The notes: generated from the letters alone by a model not told the origin. Numbered from the stretch's first letter, positions 8,950 through 15,425 are shown. The stretch: DNA of 17,712 nucleotides from Rhodocyclaceae bacterium UBA2346 (GCA_002344625.1 DDUE01000046.1:1-17712); one strand, 5' to 3'. Numbers and translations are program-made.

Positions 8950-9738
8950 CTATTGCTCTCCTGGCGCCACGACATTCACGTCACGCGGACGGCGCTGAAA
9001 AATCAGGTCCCAGACGCCGTGTCCGAGCCGCAGGCCGCGGTTCTCGAACTTGGTCAGTGGACGGTAATCGGGGCGCGGCGCAAAGCCGTCGGCCGTGTTT
9101 GCGAGCAAGGGCTCGGCATCGAGCACGTCGAGCATCCAGTGGGCGTATTCTTCCCAGTCGGTCGCACAGTGGAGATAGGCGCCCGGCGCCAGCCGCGATG
9201 CGATCAGCGCGACGAAATCCGGCTGAATGATGCGGCGCTTGTGATGGCGCTTCTTGTGCCACGGATCGGGAAAGAACACGTGCACACCGTGCAGCGCCCT
9301 TTCCGAAACCATGTCGCGCAAGACCTCCACGGCGTCATGCTGCATGATCCTTAGGTTGTCCAGGCGCTCTTCGGCAACCAGTTTGCACAGGTTGCCGACA
9401 CCGGGGCCATGCACCTCGATCGCGAGAAAATCCCGATCGGGCAAGGCTGCCGCAATGCGCGCGGTGGTCTCGCCCATTCCAAAACCGATTTCGACGATCT
9501 TCGGCGCCGCGCGCCCGAATGCGGCGTCGAGATCAAGTGGGGCAGGACGGTAGGACAAGCCGATCAGCGGCATCATTTCGTCGAGACAACGCTGCTGCGC
9601 GACGGTCATGCGCCCCTGGCGCAGCACGAAACTGCGAATCGAGCGGCTGGAAAAGCGTTGTCCCGGATCACACCCGTCGTCATCGTGGCGGACGCCGCCC
9701 TCGCCGGCTTCAGCCGGAACATATCTGTTTTCGCTCAT
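8950..9738 (-). CDS. trmB: tRNA (guanine-N7-)-methyltransferase
   Basis: SAM-dependent enzyme that makes m7G46 in the variable loop of tRNAs. The protein has 262 aa, slightly longer than E. coli TrmB because of an acidic N-terminal segment of about 30 residues before [11 protein letters not shown]. Landmarks are the SAM loop [10 protein letters not shown] (83-92), E108 in AIEVH, D135 in QHDAVEV, the signature [15 protein letters not shown] (155-169) and TKFENRG (228-234). It is the first gene of a two-gene unit with sppA. It is divergent from the tRNA-Gly locus, whose promoter starts 75 bases upstream of the trmB start codon. The start at 9738 lacks a strong ribosome-binding site, so an internal start is possible. 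Confidence 0.95.
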   Translation of the reverse strand: MSENRYVPAEAGEGGVRHDDDGCDPGQRFSSRSIRSFVLRQGRMTVAQQRCLDEMMPLIGLSYRPAPLDLDAAFGRAAPKIVEIGFGMGETTARIAAALPDRDFLAIEVHGPGVGNLCKLVAEERLDNLRIMQHDAVEVLRDMVSERALHGVHVFFPDPWHKKRHHKRRIIQPDFVALIASRLAPGAYLHCATDWEEYAHWMLDVLDAEPLLANTADGFAPRPDYRPLTKFENRGLRLGHGVWDLIFQRRPRDVNVVAPGEQ

Positions 9739-9812
9739 GTGCTCGATTACATCATGATTTTGGCAACACGCGAACGATCCAGCGGCTGGAAACGCGATCG
9801 CACTCGTCGCAA

Positions 9813-9841
9813 TTGCATGTCTGTTCGCCGCTGTTTAGAAT
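9813..9841 (+). promoter_or_regulatory. Sigma-70 promoter of the interrupted tRNA-Gly gene
   Basis: TTGCAT (-35) and TAGAAT (-10, five of six consensus bases) are separated by exactly 17 bases and followed by a GC-rich discriminator, as in growth-rate-controlled stable RNA promoters. The predicted transcription start is near 9848, about 25 bases before the mature tRNA 5' end. Transcription from here would run through the exon, the group II intron, the inner tRNA and the maturase gene. Confidence 0.75.
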
Positions 9842-9873
9842 GCGTGGCTCGCGCGCTCGGCGCGACAGTTTTT

Positions 9874-9912
9874 GCGGGTGTAGTTCAATGGTAGAACGGC
9901 AGCTTCCCAAGC
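9874..9912 (+). tRNA. tRNA-Gly(CCC), 5' exon (nucleotides 1-39)
   Basis: This is the 5' half of a tRNA-Gly gene: acceptor strand GCGGGTG, D-arm GTTC/GAAC, anticodon stem strand GCAGC, loop TTCCCAA with anticodon CCC, and the first two bases of the 3' stem strand (GC). It stops where the group II intron begins. Joined to 12581-12615 it gives a perfect 74-nt cloverleaf ending in CCA. The last six bases CCAAGC (9907-9912) are IBS1, complementary to EBS1 in the intron. They include two of the three anticodon bases, so the target lies in sequence that the tRNA cannot easily change. Confidence 0.95.
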
Positions 9913-10725
9913 GTGCGACGCGAGTCGCATAGGTTAGCGCCTACTCGACGTTTTTCGAGAAAAAGCCCAAGTCGTTCAGTCCCTGAAAACGACGCACCTG
10001 CTCGCAGGGGGGATTTTGTTGGTAGCTAATAAGATCGAGGAAACTCGATTTGCCTATGCAGCGAAGGCTGCACAAGTAATCGATCAGCTCCCGCAAGGGA
10101 TGAATTGATCCTGGGGTTCAGCCCCCTGTAGCCTAGGAGCAGTGCGCCGCTGGTAACGGTGGGGTGCCGAGCGCTCCAACAATGTAGCCACCTTATGGGG
10201 TACGCCATATCCCGTGAGGGGTCTGGTGTGATTTCGGGAGTTGCACCCGGATGAGGCGCTAGGCTGGGTTGGATGGTTAACGTAAGTGAACCGCTTATAA
10301 ACGTCGTCAAGCTTGAAAGAGCCAAAGGCAACTTGCAGTATCGGGCTCTGGCCAAAATGGCATGTGATCGGTTGTCCGCTTGCTTGGTGCGGACACGCTG
10401 ACATGTGATCACCGGCGAAATTGCGGAACCTTCCCAACTCTTGTTACTTGTGCGGAACGCGGTAAACCCAATACGTCGTCCGGCCAGTCTGGCGGACAAG
10501 GTGGCCTGTGAGGGTCATTGATGGCGTAGTGGGCAGAGGATGATGGAAAAAGCGAATGCTTCGCTGTAATAGCGGAGATAGGGGATGAAACGATTGCCCC
10601 GACGCGAAAGCGTGCAGACTTCCATCTGGTGACCCGTCGCAAGACTGGTCTGTTAATCGCCGCCCTGCGGGAATGATGTACTATTCCCGCTAGGGGTAGT
10701 TGCGTCCTTCCTTTACGGGAACCGG
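9913..10725 (+). ncRNA. Group II intron 5' ribozyme part (domains I-III and start of IV)
   Basis: These 813 bases have no supported gene; the open frames in them are minus-strand shadows of structured RNA. They begin with GTGCGACGCGAGTCGC and contain many short hairpins, among them the EBS1 hairpin (10373-10395), a GAAA-capped ACGCGAAAGCGT (about 10600) and an 8-bp stem GCGGGAAT/ATTCCCGC (10667-10690) that extends with CCCT/AGGG. A candidate EBS2 is AAGCT at 10309-10313, matching AGCTT at 9901-9905 of the exon, but this is less certain than EBS1. I did not draw the domain boundaries. Confidence 0.8.
10373..10395 (+). other. EBS1 hairpin of the group II intron
   Basis: TGTCCGC (10373-10379) and GCGGACA (10389-10395) form a perfect 7-bp stem with the 9-base loop TTGCTTGGT. 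GCTTGG (10382-10387) in the loop is the exact complement of CCAAGC at the end of the 5' exon (9907-9912). A terminal loop in domain I pairing with the six bases before the splice site is the standard EBS1-IBS1 contact that sets both splicing and retrohoming specificity. Confidence 0.85.
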
Positions 10726-10799
10726 GCGGGTGTAGTTCAATGGTAGAACTTCTGCTTCCCAAGCAGATAGCGTGGGTTCGATTCCCATCACCCGCTCCA
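10726..10799 (+). tRNA. Complete tRNA-Gly(CCC) embedded in the group II intron
   Basis: A full 74-nt cloverleaf with encoded CCA: acceptor GCGGGTG/CACCCGC, D-arm GTTC/GAAC, anticodon stem TCTGC/GCAGA with loop TTCCCAA (anticodon CCC), variable loop TAGC, T-arm GTGGG/CCCAT with TTCGATT. It is identical to the interrupted host tRNA in nucleotides 1-24 and 46-74. The eight differences are at 25, 26, 28, 40, 42, 43, 44 and 45. Two anticodon-stem pairs differ (26:42 G-C to T-A, 28:40 A-T to T-A) and both stay paired, so the copy looks selected for function. IBS1 is unchanged because it lies in the loop, but the bases upstream of it and the first base of the 3' exon differ. No convincing own promoter is seen; it would be released from intron transcripts by normal tRNA end processing. 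Confidence 0.95.
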
Positions 10800-10800
10800 T

Positions 10801-10815
10801 TCAACCGGGGGTTGA
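10801..10815 (+). repeat. Small hairpin between the inner tRNA and the maturase start codon
   Basis: TCAACC-GGG-GGTTGA forms a perfect 6-bp stem starting one base after the tRNA CCA end and ending one base before the maturase ATG. It contains the only G-rich stretch that could act as ribosome-binding site for the maturase. AACCGGG also occurs directly before the tRNA (10720-10726) and after it (10803-10809), a 7-bp direct repeat flanking the embedded tRNA. Functional meaning is uncertain. Confidence 0.5.
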
Positions 10816-10816
10816 T

Positions 10817-12487
10817 ATGGACGCAAGTCTCAACGATTGCGATGTCGCCTCCACGACCTGGCAAGCTTGGCACCACATCCCGTGGGTCGATGCGCACCGG
10901 ATCGTCGCGAGGTTACAGACGCGAATTGCGAAAGCAGCAACAGCGGGGGAGTGGCGGAAGGTTCGCGCCCTGCAGAAGCTCCTGACCAAATCCACCAGCG
11001 CGAAAGCGTTGGCCGTGAGGCGGGTAACGGAGAATCAAGGCCGGAAAACTCCAGGTGTCGATAAGCAAACCTGGGACACACCGGACAAGAAGTGGCAGGC
11101 GGTTGTCGGTCTCGGCAACAAGAGATACAAGCCCTTGCCATTACGTCGCATCTACATCCCGAAAGCCAACGGTGAAAAGCGCCCACTGGGCATTCCAACC
11201 ATGCGTGATCGGGCCATGCAAGCGCTGCACTTATTGGCGCTGGATCCCGTCGCCGAAGTGACCGGCGATGCCCATTCCTACGGTTTCAGACGTGAGCGCT
11301 CGACGGCGGACGCCATCGAACAGGTGCGAAACGCACTTGGTCGCAAGGCCTCGCCGAAATGGGTGCTGGAAGGGGACATCAAAGGCTGCTTCGACAACAT
11401 CAGTCACGACTGGCTGGTCGCCAATGTCTGCATGGACAAAGGCATCCTGCGCAAGTGGCTGAAGGCGGGGTTTATCGAAACGGGAAGGCTTTTTCCCACG
11501 CATACCGGCACGCCACAGGGAGGCATCATTTCCCCGGTGTTGGCGAACATCGCGCTGGACGGCCTGCAACGCGAGCTGACCACACTGTTTTCGACGGTGA
11601 GGGAGGCGCGCGGGGCCAAGGTCAATCTGGTGCGCTACGCGGACGACTTTGTGATTACCGGCAGCTCGAAAGAGTTGCTGGAAAGCAGGATCAAACCTCT
11701 GGTGGAGCGGTTCCTGGCCGCCAGGGGCCTTGGCCTCTCGGAGAAGAAGACCAAAATCACGCAAGTGACGGAGGGCTTCGACTTCCTGGGGTGGAATGTG
11801 AGGTATTTCAATCGCGTGCTGGTCACCCAGCCGTCGAAGAAGAATATCAAGGCGTTCCTCGACAAGGTGCGTACGCTGCTGCGTGAAAGAAAGGCTGCCG
11901 CGCAGACCGAAGTGGTGGACACGCTCGCCCCCGTCATCCGGGGCTGGGCCAACTACCATCGAAGTCAGATGGTATCCCGGACGTTTGCACGATGCGATCA
12001 TCAAATCTGGCAAATGCTGTGGCGTTGGGCGTGCCGCCGTCACCCGAACAAGGGAAAGCGGTGGATCAAACAGCGTTACTTCAAGTCCCTGCAGGGGCGC
12101 GATTGGCGATTTGCGGACAAGGACAAGCTGCTGCCCAGCTTGAGTGAGCACCGGAAACGGCGTCACATCAAGATTATGGGCGAGGCGAATCCCTACGACC
12201 CGAAGTATGACGAGTACTTCTCCAGAAGGCTTGGACAGAAAATGGAGATCATGCTAGAGGGTCGCCGCAAGCTCCGCTGGCTGTGGTGGTGGCAGGAAGG
12301 ACTCTGCCCGATCTGCGACCAGAAAATCACCCGTAAGACGGGGTGGCATCTACACCACATCGTCAAGCGGTCTGAACGGGGCTCGGACAAGCCGACCAAC
12401 CTGGTCTTGCTACATCCGAACTGCCACATGCAGCACCATGTTTTAGAAGGAAAGTACGGCCCTGCTGGCGTCTCGATGTACAAATGA
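10817..12487 (+). CDS. ltrA: Group II intron reverse transcriptase/maturase with HNH endonuclease domain
   Basis: Multifunctional intron-encoded protein of 556 aa that helps the intron fold and splice, nicks target DNA and copies the intron by target-primed reverse transcription. Reverse transcriptase blocks are YIPKANGEKRPLGIPTM (about 113-129), GDIKGCFDNI with catalytic D187, GTPQGGIISP (231-240), YADD (274-277, catalytic D276 and D277) and GFDFLGWNVR (320-329). The maturase (X) segment follows (about 345-470). The C-terminal HNH domain has CPIC (497-500), HLHH (511-514), N528 and CH (536-537). The frame extends upstream to a GTG at 10772, but that lies inside the embedded tRNA; the ATG at 10817 is the sensible start. 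The gene ends 18 bases before domain V. All active-site residues are intact. Confidence 0.94.
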   Translation: MDASLNDCDVASTTWQAWHHIPWVDAHRIVARLQTRIAKAATAGEWRKVRALQKLLTKSTSAKALAVRRVTENQGRKTPGVDKQTWDTPDKKWQAVVGLGNKRYKPLPLRRIYIPKANGEKRPLGIPTMRDRAMQALHLLALDPVAEVTGDAHSYGFRRERSTADAIEQVRNALGRKASPKWVLEGDIKGCFDNISHDWLVANVCMDKGILRKWLKAGFIETGRLFPTHTGTPQGGIISPVLANIALDGLQRELTTLFSTVREARGAKVNLVRYADDFVITGSSKELLESRIKPLVERFLAARGLGLSEKKTKITQVTEGFDFLGWNVRYFNRVLVTQPSKKNIKAFLDKVRTLLRERKAAAQTEVVDTLAPVIRGWANYHRSQMVSRTFARCDHQIWQMLWRWACRRHPNKGKRWIKQRYFKSLQGRDWRFADKDKLLPSLSEHRKRRHIKIMGEANPYDPKYDEYFSRRLGQKMEIMLEGRRKLRWLWWWQEGLCPICDQKITRKTGWHLHHIVKRSERGSDKPTNLVLLHPNCHMQHHVLEGKYGPAGVSMYK

Positions 12488-12505
12488 GGCGTTTGTGGGT
12501 TGCTT

Positions 12506-12580
12506 GAGCCGTATGCAGGGAAACTTGCACGTACGGTTCTTAGGGGAGGAGATTATCGTGAGGTAATCTCCTTACCCTCC
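12506..12580 (+). ncRNA. Group II intron domains V and VI
   Basis: Domain V is 12506-12539: a 34-nt hairpin opening GAGCCGTA and closing TACGGTTC, with the catalytic AGC triad, a two-base CG bulge and a GAAA tetraloop. Domain VI follows (about 12541-12578), pairing AGGAGATTA with TAATCTCCT and AGGG with CCCT. The unpaired A at 12574 is the expected branch-point adenosine, seven positions from the 3' splice site after 12580. The intron ends in CTCC rather than the common AY ending. Confidence 0.92.
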
Positions 12581-12615
12581 TGCATACGTGGGTTCGATTC
12601 CCATCACCCGCTCCA
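12581..12615 (+). tRNA. tRNA-Gly(CCC), 3' exon (nucleotides 40-74)
   Basis: It supplies the rest of the 3' anticodon stem strand (TGC), variable loop ATAC, T-arm GTGGG/CCCAT, acceptor CACCCGC, discriminator T and encoded CCA. With 9874-9912 the anticodon stem becomes GCAGC/GCTGC and every arm pairs. This 3' part is also the attachment site of the integrative element that starts immediately downstream. Confidence 0.95.
12587..12615 (+). other. Predicted attL of the right-hand integrative element (tRNA-Gly 3' end)
   Basis: A tyrosine integrase gene pointing inward begins 239 bases after the tRNA CCA end, the usual arrangement for elements that integrate into tRNA 3' ends; ICEclc-type elements use tRNA-Gly. 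The core must lie in the T-arm and acceptor part. The same 29 bases occur in the intron-borne tRNA (10771-10799), so a second potential target is present 1.8 kb upstream. The attR copy is outside the window, so the exact core length cannot be given. Confidence 0.7.
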
Positions 12616-12624
12616 CTGCATCAA

Positions 12625-12682
12625 TCCACGGAAATCCGTGGAGGTCCATGAAGCGCTGTAAGTCGTTATCGCCAAACGACTT
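12625..12682. repeat. Two hairpin-forming sites after the tRNA, inside the element end
   Basis: TCCACGGA-AA-TCCGTGGA (12625-12642) and AAGTCGTT-7 nt-AACGACTT (12660-12682) are perfect inverted repeats with 8-bp arms. The second is followed by two more T residues and could be a weak terminator for the tRNA transcript. Both could also be integrase or excisionase sites of the att region. Confidence 0.45.
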
Positions 12683-12736
12683 TTCATCGAAGCAGCGTTC
12701 CGGGGCCGTCCACTGAAATCCACCTGAATCCGGGAC

Positions 12737-12760
12737 TTTTGGGCCCATTTTTGGGCCCAT
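12737..12760. repeat. Two exact 12-bp tandem repeats with palindromic cores upstream of the integrase
   Basis: TTTTGGGCCCAT is repeated twice without a gap, giving two TGGGCCCA palindromes 12 bp apart. They lie about 95-115 bases before the integrase start, between the attachment site and the gene. Such spaced copies suit arm-type integrase sites or a regulator controlling int; this role is inferred. Confidence 0.6.
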
Positions 12761-12853
12761 TTTCACGGGTACGGCGGCTTCCGGATTGTTGCTAGAGGCG
12801 CGAGGCTGATGTGACCAGCATGCAGTTCCTGACGAATGTTCAGGAGCTAGAGC

Positions 12854-14704
12854 ATGGTGCTATCAGACATGGCTGTCCGGCGCGCGAAAGCCACCGGCAA
12901 GGCCTACGACCTCTACGACACGTTGGGCTTGTACCTGGCCGTCACCGCCAACGGTGGCAAGAGCTGGCATTTCCGCTACTACTGGCTGAACAAGCGCAAG
13001 CGGATGTCGTTCGGCACCTATCCGGAGGTGTCGCTACTCGAAGCCCGTGCGCTTCGCGACGAAGCACGGGCCTTGGTCGCCAAGGGCATCAATCCCCGTG
13101 TTCACCGCAAGCAGAAGCGTTCGGTTGCCAAGCTCGCCGGTGAGAACACCTTCGAAGCTGTGTACAGGAAGTGGTTCGCCCATCGCGAACTCAGTCTCAA
13201 GAAGGGCCGGCAGTGCACCGCCTCGGTACTCCCACGCATCTTCGACAAGGACGTTCTTCCGTTGTTGGGCAAGCGCACGATCTACGAGATCAAGCGCCCT
13301 GATTTGCTGGAAGTCATCGCCAGGATCGAGCGACGCAAGGCACTGTCCGTCGCCGAGAAGGTGCGGACCTGGTTCAACCAACTGTTCCGCTATGCCCTGG
13401 TGGCCGTGCCGGGTCTGGAACAGAACCCGGCCTCCGATCTCGATGTGGTCGCGGTGCCGCTGCCGCCCGTGAACCACAACCCGTTCCTGCGCATGGCCGA
13501 CCTGCCGAAGCTGTTGCAGCGGGTACGCAAGTATCGCGGCAGGTTGCAGACGCAGCTTGGGTTGCGGCTGCTGTTCCTGACCGGCGTGCGCACCGGCGAG
13601 TTGCGGCTCGCGACGCCGGACCAGTTTCACCTGGACCAAGGACTGTGGATCATCCCGCCCGAGGTCGTGAAGCAGTTGCAGATGGACATGCGCAGGAAGC
13701 GTCAGCAAGCGAAGGACATCCCGCCCTACATCGTGCCGTTGTCTGTGCAGGCCATGGAGGTCGTCCGCTACATGCTGGAGCACTTCAAGCCGGCGCAACG
13801 CTATCTGTTCCGACACGACTTCGATTTGAAGAAGCGCATGAGCGAGAACACGCTCAACACCGCACTCAAGCGCATGGGCTATCGCGATCTGCTGACGGGG
13901 CACGGCATCCGCGCCACGATGTCCACCGCGCTCAACGAGTTTGGCTATCCCAAAGCCTGGGTGGATGCGCAGCTCTCCCATGTCGATCCCAACAAGGTCA
14001 GCGCCACCTACAACCACGCCGAGTACGTGGAGCAACGCCGGCGCATGATGCAGGACTGGGCTGACCGGCTCGACCTCTTCGAGCAGAACATGGTCGAGGT
14101 GGCCAGCATGCCGCTGACCATTCACTTGGAAGGCGGACCCGCAATCGCTAACGAGCAGGCAACCAACGGCCCGCCAACAAGGACAGCCACGACGTCTCCG
14201 ATCCTGCTGGTGACGAAGCCTGGCGATGCGATGCCGCTGGTCTCCGCCGCCACGCATCGACTGTCTGCCGTTGCGTTGCCTCAGCCTGCGGTGCCGACGC
14301 CACTCTCTGATGTCCAGCGCGAGCGGATGGAACTGATCGAAGTCTTCGAGTCACCGCACAACCTGCTGGTCGCCGCGTACGCAAAGATGGCCGGAAAATC
14401 CCGTCGGTGGATCAGCTACGAGATCAAGGCCGGCAACCTGCTGGCGCTGAACGTCGGCAACCGCGGTCAGCGCGTACCCGACTGGCATCTTGACCCGAAC
14501 AAGCACGCCTTGATCCAGGCCGTGATGAAGTTGAACCGCGACGCCGACCCTTGGCGGATCTACCACGCGCTGTTGCAGCTGCACCCGATGCTGGGTCGTC
14601 GCTCAGCCATCGAAGCCGTCACCGCGAACAATCTCGACAAGGCCATCATGGTCGTATCGACCGCCGTGAAGGAAAGCGAATGGACGCCTCTGCAGGTGGC
14701 GTAG
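12854..14704 (+). CDS. IntB13-like tyrosine integrase with long C-terminal extension
   Basis: Recombinase expected to insert and excise the element at tRNA-Gly. The protein has 616 aa, about 200 longer than usual P4-type integrases. Residues 1-90 are the DUF4102-like arm-binding domain (MAVRRAKATGKAYDLYD, FGTYPEVSLLEAR), 100-200 the core-binding domain and 210-410 the catalytic domain with R246 (GVRTGEL), H350-G-I-R353, H376 and Y386 (ATYNHAEYVEQRR). After a Pro/Thr-rich linker (about 420-485), residues 487-605 form a separate helical domain (WISYEIKAGNLLALNVG, DPWRIYHALLQLHPMLG) resembling the toxin-binding domain of MbcA/ParS/Xre antitoxins. Long integrases of this kind are typical of ICEclc-like elements. 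AGGAG eight bases before the ATG fixes the start. Confidence 0.92.
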   Translation: MVLSDMAVRRAKATGKAYDLYDTLGLYLAVTANGGKSWHFRYYWLNKRKRMSFGTYPEVSLLEARALRDEARALVAKGINPRVHRKQKRSVAKLAGENTFEAVYRKWFAHRELSLKKGRQCTASVLPRIFDKDVLPLLGKRTIYEIKRPDLLEVIARIERRKALSVAEKVRTWFNQLFRYALVAVPGLEQNPASDLDVVAVPLPPVNHNPFLRMADLPKLLQRVRKYRGRLQTQLGLRLLFLTGVRTGELRLATPDQFHLDQGLWIIPPEVVKQLQMDMRRKRQQAKDIPPYIVPLSVQAMEVVRYMLEHFKPAQRYLFRHDFDLKKRMSENTLNTALKRMGYRDLLTGHGIRATMSTALNEFGYPKAWVDAQLSHVDPNKVSATYNHAEYVEQRRRMMQDWADRLDLFEQNMVEVASMPLTIHLEGGPAIANEQATNGPPTRTATTSPILLVTKPGDAMPLVSAATHRLSAVALPQPAVPTPLSDVQRERMELIEVFESPHNLLVAAYAKMAGKSRRWISYEIKAGNLLALNVGNRGQRVPDWHLDPNKHALIQAVMKLNRDADPWRIYHALLQLHPMLGRRSAIEAVTANNLDKAIMVVSTAVKESEWTPLQVA

Positions 14705-14731
14705 CGGCCAGGGCAACAGAGTCACCCAGGT

Positions 14732-15358
14732 CTACGCCCCGATCGCCCGCGCGTGTTCGACCAGACGGTCGACGGAGGCAGAAGAAGCGGAGTCGGGACG
14801 AACTAAGTAGGTCGTGATCTCCACGGGCCGATGTGCCAAGGGGCGACCGACAACACCGAGCGGCCGGTATGACTCCACTGTGGCCGCGGGCGCCAAGCAT
14901 ACGCCATAGCCTGCGGCTACCAACGTCATCATCAGGTCGAACGACCGCACTTCGATCGTGCTTGAGGGTGATGCGTCAGTCGCCGCCAGAAGCCGCCCGA
15001 TCTGCGCGCGATAGCCCGCGCCAGCTTGTGCATCCAGGGTGATCCAGACACTGGGCATCATGTGTTCAAGCGACACTGATTCGTGGGCAAGCAATGGATG
15101 CCGACGCGCAACGCCCATCATCAGCGCATCGCGCCAGACGGGGGTAGCGCTGAGGCCACGTGAGACGGGAGCGGATTGGCAAAGGCCCACATCGAAGGTG
15201 CCATCCTCCAGTCCTTGGATCAGTTCCGCTACGGAAGCCTCCCGGAGTCGAACGCGCACGCCAGGTTCGTGCTGGCGATGCAGCGTCAGCAGCGCTGTCA
15301 GCCGGGGATAGACCAGGCTGTCCGACAAAGCGATGTGCAGCGTATCCAGGGAAGTCAT
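14732..15358 (-). CDS. LysR-type substrate-binding domain protein without DNA-binding domain
   Basis: The protein has 208 aa and corresponds only to the effector-binding part of LysR regulators: it begins LDTLHIALSDSLVYPRLTALL, contains FDVGLCQSAPVSRGL, and later TLVAAGYGVCLAPAATVESY. The N-terminal winged helix (about 90 residues) is absent. Upstream of the ATG (AGGTG ahead of it) there is only a short region divergent from the Xre gene and no remnant of an HTH frame, so the short form looks stable. It converges on the integrase gene with 27 bases between stops. It may sense a ligand and act by pairing with a full-length regulator, or be a relic; the sequence does not decide. Confidence 0.8.
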   Translation of the reverse strand: MTSLDTLHIALSDSLVYPRLTALLTLHRQHEPGVRVRLREASVAELIQGLEDGTFDVGLCQSAPVSRGLSATPVWRDALMMGVARRHPLLAHESVSLEHMMPSVWITLDAQAGAGYRAQIGRLLAATDASPSSTIEVRSFDLMMTLVAAGYGVCLAPAATVESYRPLGVVGRPLAHRPVEITTYLVRPDSASSASVDRLVEHARAIGA

Positions 15359-15413
15359 CGCAACACCTGCTCAGCACCTGACGCTAATAAATCCAAGAGC
15401 CGGGTTCGTGTGA

Positions 15414-15425
15414 GTTAAGTTTAAC
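15414..15425. promoter_or_regulatory. Palindrome in the divergent region between the LysR-like and Xre genes
   Basis: GTTAA-GT-TTAAC is a perfect inverted repeat with 5-bp arms, followed by a related GTTTAA at 15429-15434. It sits 38 bases before the Xre start codon and 56 bases from the LysR-like start. An autoregulatory operator for the Xre protein is the natural guess. Confidence 0.45.

Larger units (their letters stand above)
9913..12580 (+). mobile_element. Group II intron (2668 nt) inside tRNA-Gly(CCC), carrying a maturase gene and its own tRNA-Gly
   Basis: Self-splicing retroelement. The 5' end is GTGCGACG (GUGYG consensus), directly after the tRNA 5' exon. The 3' end is set by a 34-nt domain V and a domain VI with a bulged A seven positions from the splice site. 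Precise removal restores a complete tRNA, which fixes both boundaries independently. EBS1 in a hairpin loop pairs six of six bases with IBS1. It encodes a full reverse transcriptase-maturase-HNH protein (10817-12487), so it appears mobile. Between the 5' domains and that gene, presumably in domain IV, lies an intact tRNA-Gly(CCC), an exceptional cargo. Whether the host tRNA is spliced efficiently in the cell cannot be told from sequence. Confidence 0.95.

Noticed and set aside
10726..10799. Tandem tRNA-Gly genes with two separate partial introns instead of one intron
   Set aside because: Only one 5' end (GTGCGACG) and one domain V/VI set exist, the outer exons rejoin perfectly, and EBS1 upstream of the inner tRNA matches the outer 5' exon.
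10772..10816. GTG start of the maturase inside the embedded tRNA
   Set aside because: The added 15 codons are the T-arm, acceptor end and hairpin of the tRNA. The ATG at 10817 gives a normal N-terminus for the family.
10026..10897. Minus-strand open frames over the intron 5' part, including tRNA-antisense stretches
   Set aside because: They overlap structured ribozyme RNA and the embedded tRNA, and no protein family is recognisable.
12572..12766. Minus-strand frame of 64 codons across the tRNA 3' exon
   Set aside because: It runs antisense through the intron end and the tRNA and is created by the tandem repeat and GC-rich tRNA sequence.
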